Below are positions 57,501-64,000 of a DNA stretch of 64,000 nt, piece after piece. Below the pieces are notes generated by a model. The model saw nothing but the letters and a program-made list of their open reading frames with translations, was not told where the DNA came from and ran no database searches. Both the position numbers and the translations under genes were made by a program. Position 1 is the stretch's first letter. Each line of letters opens with the position of its first letter. Source of the DNA: Pinus tabuliformis (taxonomy: Eukaryota; Streptophyta; Pinopsida; Pinales; Pinaceae); assembly GCA_031772625.1 (NCBI GenBank), contig CM062810.1, positions 873,103,650 through 873,167,649 of the forward strand. Reading direction: 5' to 3'.

Positions 57501-59972
57501 AACCTACCATGCCTCATTTTGATCATGACACTGTCAATAATTTCCATTCAACCTCCTTGGTGCTCGAAAATATGTCCATAAAGATTGATGAGGTAAGAAT
57601 GTTGTTATCATTCCCCTTAATTCCAGCCTTTTCTGGAGATGGGCTTAGCCTAGGGTAGTAGCTTAGAGGTCCTCGGTCAATGGTGAGATAGGGGAGTAAG
57701 AGAGAAAGGTGTTATAGAGAGTAAAAGCATGGTTTGGTTAAGGTAAGGTGTACCCTTTATGTAAGGACAAGTAAATATATGCAGTATAAATAATGGTGAG
57801 CCCCTATGTGTAGAAATTTTGAATAATATGACACTTATTCAACAGAGATTATCTTGATCATGCACTATTTCAGAATACATGCACAATACATAAGCTCCTC
57901 TACGTTGATCATCAATTTAGCAGCATCAAGAACAATGAAACATCAATAGCATGCACAAATTAACACAGTATGTAACCCGGTGAGCTTACAGCTGAAAACC
58001 CCACACTCTTTGTATATTAATGATTGAGAACATGTAACAATACATAGTACAATACTCCTCACAAGTATCCAGCACTATCTCCACCTGTTACACACAAAAT
58101 TAGCTCAGATCTAAAAAAGTCACAGGTTCAAATCTCCTCCGCTGCTTTGCCTGCCTCTATTGCACAATACCTACTGAGAATCACCCACTCCGGAAATCAC
58201 GTGAGCACAAGCTATTCTTCTGGGCATATACTGCGCAATACTCATTGGTATAACTCAATCCATGCTTGTGCAAATCCTCATGCACAACTGATAGTCACAA
58301 CTCACCCTTTCACTTACCTCTAACACCTGTCTCTGTTGAACTGTCCATGCACTGAGTTAACTGATGTATTCTTTAGTTATTTTATGAGTTAATAATTAGT
58401 GAATTAATTAACAATCAATTCACACAACTCATCACTATTTTATTCTCCAGTTAGACTGAATACAACTAGTTCAATTGAACACAATTCCATCAACTCCACA
58501 TCCAACTCCATAGAACTCACATGCAGCATGAGTTCTAACTAAAGTCCTCCATGCAATAACTCAACTGACCCACAAAGAAAGTGTATTTCCTTCTGACAGC
58601 TACATGTGCCACATCTGTAGCTTGAACTAAAGTGCTCCTAGAGAATAAGATAAAGTTTATAGTCCAAATATTACTGAGGGCTAATAACATTTGACTGTTT
58701 TTATTTTTAGCCTGGCAGTCTAAAAATAGACTTTGATCACTCCTGCTGTGAACCAGAAATAGAAGTCCATCTATTTTTTCCAACATGACCAATCATCCAT
58801 AAACAGCATTCTGCAACTCATAGACCATGATCCATATGTCTAAAAATAGACTTTGCGCCATAATTTTCCTGCGGGCCCACTTAGTGAAGGCGACTCCTTT
58901 CCACTAAGCTCCATCATCTTGTTGCATTCTCAACACTATGTGTACATGCATAGGTTATAGAGCCTTGCCTTTGTTCTTGTTTCCACCTCTAGTCTTGTTT
59001 CCACCTTTCTTATGGGAAGATAAAGTGTCTTTGTCTACGCTTCTAGTTTTATGCCCTTCATGCCTACTTACCTAAAAGTAAAATCTTGATATTGCATGTC
59101 ACAGGAACTCCTTTATTTTAAGTCTTTCTAGATATTTTTTATTTCTATTTGTTTATAGAATTGTTAGCAGGGATTTAAATTTTAGTTATAATTATTTTGA
59201 AGGGTAAAATCGCAAGTAAATCCTAAATCATGTATACCTCTAAATATAGAAGACCATGAGATACACACCTTCTTTTTTTTCTTTTTTACTCCTAGAGGAG
59301 CTACCACAATGTTAGGGTGGTTGTACAATTTCTGCTTCTTTCTTACTACTGCAAGAGCTAGATAGTGTTGGGTGGGTGGTTAGGGTTTTGTCGTTGCATG
59401 TAATTTGTTTGATATTGTTGTCAACTATAAAGCATCTAACTCATTTCATATTGTAATCAAGTTTGATATCATAGGTGGATTGATGGTTTATGTTTTTGGT
59501 AGTAGTAAGACAATAAAATTGTCAAGAAAATGACACATCCATCCTTGCATAGAATGCATTATAAGAAAGGAAGATAAGGTTGGTAAAGATCGAGGATGAA
59601 GATAAATGAACATAAAAGAATATCAATTGCAATATTGACTGCAATTCAAAACGTTGACTATAATTCATATCATCGATTGTAGCAAGCTCTGATATTTATT
59701 TAACTATAGATTATGAAGCCTACATAGTAATGAAGACAAAAAAAATAAATAAATAAAATAAAATTCTTTCTAATAACTAAGAAAAAATAAATCTCATACT
59801 TGGGAAATTTAATTATGTATGAATAATGTGATATTCCAAATTTGAAAAATATAAAAATATATTTAGTTTTTAAACAAATTAATTAAATATCAAATTTTAG
59901 TCAAACTTGGGATAAACGTAATGGAAGTGACCAAGATAATATATGGTAAAAGGATGTTGACAACTAAGGGAA
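57501..59972. other. Spacer, possibly old repeat; short direct repeats
   Basis: No gene recognised. A perfect 18-bp direct repeat 'gtctaaaaatagactttg' occurs at 58718 and 58838. At 58096-58140 'ttagctcag...' and 'caggttcaaatctcc' resemble the A and B boxes of a tRNA-derived SINE. A minus-strand frame at 58535-58792 is open but unassigned. Confidence 0.4.
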
Positions 59973-60174
59973 TGTTACAATGTGATACCTATTAGTTAAA
60001 AGAAAATGTAAAAACCTAAATTTACTTAGCTAAATTTTGTGGTTACACTAATGATGTTGATTTATGAAATTGATGATAGTTTTCATAACAAATGTAACTT
60101 CCATACATCAATGAAACCCAATATTTGAATGGTTTGGTGGAAGTGAATAAGATAAGATGTGTTTCCTAAGTGAA
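59973..60174 (+). repeat. Partial extra copy of the copia LTR
   Basis: Shares 'aaaagaaaatgtaaaaaccta' type words and 'ttcataacaaatgtaa' with the LTRs at 60175 and 63177, and lies directly upstream of the 5' LTR. It is a truncated solo-like LTR or a tandem LTR fragment. Confidence 0.65.
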
Positions 60175-60522
60175 TGATATAATGTGACAATAATTAGGTA
60201 AAAGAAAATGTAAAAACCTAAATTTACTTTAAGTAAATTTTCTAGTTAGTTGAATAGTGTTGGTTTATGAAATTGGCCACATTTTTCATAACAAATGTAA
60301 TGGTGTATGTTTTAATATATCAATGAAGCTTTTAAGGATTGAATGGTTTGTAAGATTGATTGTAATTTTTTCTTAACTAAGAAAATAACTTACCTTGTGG
60401 ATGTTTCCCTGATAAGCTATCAAGGTTTGACCACATAAATTTCATGTCTTGTTTGTTATTCTTATTCTTAACATTATTTCTATAGTAAGTTTATTTATTT
60501 TTTAGGCTCTCAAATACCAACC
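60175..60522 (+). repeat. 5' LTR of the copia element
   Basis: Starts TGATATAATGTGACAA, ends before the primer-binding site. Matches 63177-63559 with indels. Confidence 0.8.
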
Positions 60523-60537
60523 AGTGGCATCAAAGCC
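60523..60537 (+). other. Primer-binding site of the copia element
   Basis: Reads TGGCATCAAAGCC, close to the initiator-Met tRNA complement used by copia elements. Confidence 0.75.
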
Positions 60538-60737
60538 AAAAATGTGTATAGTGATTTCTTGGATATTTGTGCACATAGGAAGAGAAGGGGTCATGGACAA
60601 GTTTGAAGCCATGGAGGGAAGGTCCATTGTGGTACAAGTCTATTTTATATTTTGGATTCACCATAGGAATCAAATCCCAACCACCATTTGGTCTGAGTTG
60701 AGAAGAGAATGTTGCATTGTAAGTAGAGATCCAGGTT

Positions 60738-61670
60738 AATGGAGTCAGGGAAAATACTTCCTATAGAACCAACACATAGAAGAGGTTGTGCAGAGTGTCG
60801 AGTCTATGAATCAATCCAATGGAAGTTGTGCAGTGTTATTATTTTGTGAAGGTGTTGTTATAAGTGGTGCATCATGTTTCATAGAAGCTAAGAGATAACC
60901 CCAAGTAAGGTATTTTCAATTGAGGAGCCACACCTAGAGAAACCCTAGTTGAGTTGTGTGCAGAGAAAAATGTTGAACAGTCATAAATCACTCATTCTAT
61001 CTCAAGGAGATGACATTTTTGGATTGATGTAGATTTAAATTGGTAAACCTTAGCTTATGGAGATGATTTTTTATATGGATATAGTAATTTAAAAAAAAAA
61101 AAAAATTCCTTGGAAGATCAATTTTTTTTTTAAATGGTGCTAATATATAATTTTTTATGTAGTGTGCATCTAAATTTTTAAAGAAATCAAGTCTAACAAG
61201 CCCCAACTACAAGGTATGAGAAACAAGGTTTGTGAAAATATTTTTTATTTTTCAAAAGTTTTGAATTGACATATTTAAAAAAAATCATAATTATCAGAGA
61301 TGTAACATTTGATGAATATTCTCTAATTAAACTACACAACGTAGAAACTAATTTGAGACAGAAATAGGTACCCTTAAATCAACAAATTTAGTTAGAAACA
61401 TCACCATATAGACACAAGGACGTAATAAGAAGCTTCTGATGATAAAGAAGTTGTAGATGTTGAAGAGATTTAGGAAAATGTGGAAATTTTACTATCAACA
61501 CTAAGAATATTTACATGGAAGAAAAAACCCCCTAAAATGTACACTAATTTTATTTCATCTATTTTTTTGGTTATTGATGATGGAGAACCTTCTTGTTATC
61601 AGGAAGTAATATATGATACCAATAATTCCAGATGGAAGATGGAAATGGAAATGGAAATGAAATAATATAT
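60738..61670 (+). other. Eroded internal copia sequence, no domain readable
   Basis: Between primer-binding site and RT there is about 1.1 kb without gag, protease or integrase motifs. It includes a short run of 'atggaa' repeats near 61640. An early frame (60524-60739) reads MASKPKMCIVISWIF and EGVMDKFEAMEGRSIVV, where the start of copia gag should be, but it soon ends. Confidence 0.45.
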
Positions 61671-61689
61671 GGATGTCCTTGAGAAAAAA

Positions 61690-61968
61690 AAAACTTGAGA
61701 CATAGTAGAAATTCATAAACATAGAAAGGTTGTTGGGTGTAATTTGGTCTACAAATTGAAGAAAGTCATTGATGGTAACGTTGAAAGGTATAAAGCCATA
61801 CTAGTCGCAAAATATTACTCTCATATAGAAGGTATGGATTTCCATGAATTTTTTCTGCGATTTGTTAATCTTGTATCTATTGAGATTGTGTTGGCACTAG
61901 TTGCCTTGCTTGATTTGGAGTTAGAACAATTAGATCTTAAAAAAAAATTTCTTACATGGAGTTTTTGA
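61690..61968 (+). pseudogene. Copia reverse transcriptase fragment
   Basis: The frame reads HRKVVGCNLVYKLKKVIDG, NVERYKAILVAKYYSHIEG and MDFHEFFLRFVNLVSIEIVL, then ALVALLDLELEQLDLKKKF. These are the N-terminal fingers and palm of copia RT. The usual GYSQ and DVKTAFL appear as YYSH and DLKKKFL, so catalytic-region residues have changed. After 61968 the frame breaks, and the YVDD box is not readable. Confidence 0.88.
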
Positions 61969-62536
61969 TGAGGTGATATACATGGAACAACTATAAGGTT
62001 TTTTGGAACATCACAAAATAAGGTTAGTTTGGAAACCCAAGAAATTATTGTACAACCTAAAGTAGTCTAACAAGCAATGATACAAGAATTTTAATTCCTT
62101 CATGATGAGCCAAAATTATACTAGAGTGAGTATAACCATTGTGTGTACTTCAAAAGTTTGAATGGTATATTCATTATTCCAATGTTATATGTTTTTGATG
62201 TACTTTTTGCAAGCAAAAGCATAGACAAGATCAATAGGTTAAAGGTTGAAATGGCTATGATCTTTAATATAAAGGATTTAGGAGAAAAATAAATAAATCT
62301 TGGTCATTGAAATACACAAAGGTATAAAAATGGTAAGCTCAAGTTTTCATAACAAAATTATGTTGAGAAAATAATTGTAAAATTTGGGATGAATAATGTG
62401 AAACTTGTCAATGTCCCTTTTGCTTCTCATTTTAACCTTTCTTCAAGTTTATATCCTAGTAATGAGGAAGAAAATGAGTATATATATCTTGCATCCCTTA
62501 TAAAAATGCAATAAGAAGTTTGATGTATCTGATGGT
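61969..62536 (+). pseudogene. Copia RT C-terminal remnant, broken frames
   Basis: Out-of-frame fragments read VIYMEQL, MLYVFDVLFASKSIDKINRL and ILVIEIHKG. Near 62390 comes MNNVKLVNVPFASHFNLSSS-like sequence, then NEEENEYIYLASL. These are typical of the stretch between RT and RNase H. VFDVLFA sits where YVDDMLI would be. Confidence 0.75.
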
Positions 62537-63106
62537 ATGTACATACCAGATATTTCACATGCAGTATGTGTTGTCATTCAGTACATGGAAAATTCACGAA
62601 AAGAGCATTGGAATGCAATGAAATGGGGGATTCAATATATTAGAATAATGAGTGATTATTGCATCACCTTTAATGGTATTAGTGATTATTTATGTGGTTA
62701 TGTTGATTCAAATTTTGTAAGTGATTTGGACAAGAGGAGGTCTTCTTCAAGCTATTTATTTACTCTTGCGGGAGGATTTATTACTTGGATGATACAGCGT
62801 CAAGAAACAATTTCTTTATCCACTGCAGAGGTAGAATATATCACTATCTCACATGCTTACAAGAAAGAAATTTGGTTGAAGGTACTTCTAGGCGAGCTTG
62901 GAAGAGTTCAATATAGTTTAACTATCTTTTATGATAGTCAAAATTCTATTCATTTGGAAATAAATCCATCTTATCATGGTAAGACTAAGATTATTTGTAT
63001 GAAGTACCATTTTGTAAGACAGGGGATTGATGGAGGTGGAGTAAATCTTAAAAAGCTCCACACTCAAGAAAAATGTGCAGATATGTTTGTTAATCAGTGT
63101 TATTAG
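62537..63106 (+). pseudogene. Copia RNase H, best-preserved copia domain
   Basis: An open frame of 189 residues: MYIPDISHAVCVVIQYMEN, KEHWNAMKWGIQYIRIMSDY, YLCGYVDSNFVSDLDKRRSSS and GGFITWMIQRQETISLSTAEVEY. Then FYDSQNSIHLEINPSYHGKT, MKYHFVRQGIDGGGV and ADMFVNQCY at the end. The Asp of GYVDS, the Glu of AEVEY and the Asp of FYDSQ are visible. The start Met is simply the first in the frame after the breaks; the true domain is part of a longer polyprotein. Confidence 0.92.
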
Positions 63107-63176
63107 AGAAGCTACAAGAATAGATGATAAATGGGTTTGGGAAAGGTATTAGGTAAATGGTTGTAAAGGTGGACAT

Positions 63177-63559
63177 TGTTAGAATTCAACAATAATTATT
63201 TAAAATAAAATGTAAAAAACTAAATTTGCTTAAGTAAATTGTGTTGTTACTTTAATTGTGCTCGTTTACAAAACTAGAGATATTTTTCATAACAAATGTA
63301 ATGGTTTCTATTTAAATATATCTATAAAACCTTAGAATTGAGGGGTTTCTAAGCCTAATTATAAATCCTTATTGATTAATAAAATATTGTGCCCTACCCT
63401 TATTCTTGATTAATAAAATACCTTGCCTTGCCCCATGATTGTTTACTTGTAAAATGTTAGAGTTTTACCACATAAATTTCATGTCTTGTGTTTTATTCTT
63501 ATTCTTTACATTGTTTCTCAACTATGTTTATTTATTATTTAGACTATCAAATACCAACA
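63177..63559 (+). repeat. 3' LTR of the copia element
   Basis: 383 bp, starts TGTTAGAATTCAACAA after the purine tract and ends ...ATACCAACA. Confidence 0.85.
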
Positions 63560-63773
63560 ATGAAAACTATAGTCCCTATAATAAAAAATAAAACTAATAA
63601 AAACAAAGGTTGAAAATAAAAAAAAAATTATATCACATCTAATTCTTTATGTAATACCATGTAAGGTTAATTCTTTTAAAAAGGCATTTTTCTCTTAAAA
63701 AAATAAAATGGCATATTCAAAACTATATTTATTTATTTTATATTTTTAAATAAAGATTTAATAAATTTCTTCA

Positions 63774-63820
<47 letters not shown>

Positions 63821-64000
63821 TATAAAACTATAATAAATTTAAACTATTTCAATTTACGCATGAAAATATTTATAATAATATATATGTAAAAATAATTTCC
63901 AAAACTTTTCTTTTGCATTACTAAAATCTATAACAAAGTTTGTAGTTTTTCCTATGAATCATATGAAAATATTTATAATAATATATATGTAAAAATAATT
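63560..64000. other. AT-rich tail with (ATT)n microsatellite and a 37-bp direct repeat
   Basis: (ATT)n at about 63775-63822. A 37-bp stretch beginning 'tgaaaatatttataataata' at 63861 recurs exactly at 63964 and runs to the window end (offset 103). No gene. Confidence 0.85.

Larger units (their letters stand above)
60175..63559 (+). mobile_element. Ty1/copia element, internally deleted, 3.39 kb, with target duplication
   Basis: 5' LTR 60175-60522 and 3' LTR 63177-63559. Flanks GTGAA (60170-60174) and ATGAA (63560-63564) form a 5-bp duplication with one G/A mismatch. The primer-binding site TGGCATCAAAGCC follows the 5' LTR, and a purine-rich tract (GTAAAGGTGGACAT) precedes the 3' LTR. Only the end of RT and the RNase H are left. 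gag, protease and integrase are missing, so the copy is an internal deletion derivative. The RNase H resembles Tnt1/Tork-type copia elements. Confidence 0.9.

Overview
The window looks like an intergenic, repeat-packed piece of a large plant nuclear genome. Three things point to a seed plant. There is an R2R3-MYB gene remnant with the intron position typical of plants. There is a 3' half of a plant-type tRNA-Pro. The rest is dense Ty3/gypsy, Ty1/copia and Helitron sequence of plant type. The sequence is AT-rich, and almost every element is old (many stops, diverged LTRs, nested insertions), which would fit a gymnosperm, but that is an inference. I see no gene that is clearly intact.

Layout. 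1-7552: a tandem array with a period of about 3.06 kb that starts before the window, possibly made from an LTR element. 7553-8330: an unassigned acidic ORF fragment set in sequence of the same repeat family. 9665-19080: a second tandem repeat (unit about 2.05 kb, copies A, B, C). Copy C is split at 14618-18960 by an inserted element whose empty site can be read from copy B. 19740-25578: remains of an autonomous plant Helitron, with an RPA1-like pseudogene followed by a Rep/helicase pseudogene (DUF6570-like region, HUH motif, paired tyrosines, Pif1 Walker A and B). The helicase is cut at 25578 by a minus-strand gypsy element (25579-30189). 30190-34560: a plus-strand gypsy integrase remnant and its non-coding 3' region. 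34780-36333: a truncated minus-strand gypsy element. 37045-42647: a nearly complete but dead plus-strand gypsy element with two 607-bp LTRs. 43700-46112: low-copy-looking DNA with the tRNA-Pro fragment, the MYB remnant and several short tandem duplications. 46113-51215: AT-rich DNA with a hairpin element, SINE-like pieces and relatives of the first repeat. 51216-57186: a minus-strand chromodomain gypsy element with LTRs and a near-matching target duplication. 57187-57500: an LRR-like fragment. 60175-63559: an internally deleted copia element.

How the parts relate. The window is mainly a record of nested insertion: element into repeat C, gypsy into Helitron, and related gypsy copies near each other. 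The only host-gene signals are the 5'-truncated MYB (subgroup-4-like, with a 194-bp internal tandem duplication), the tRNA-Pro half and the LRR scrap. All family calls were made by reading translations and aligning copies by eye. No database search was run.
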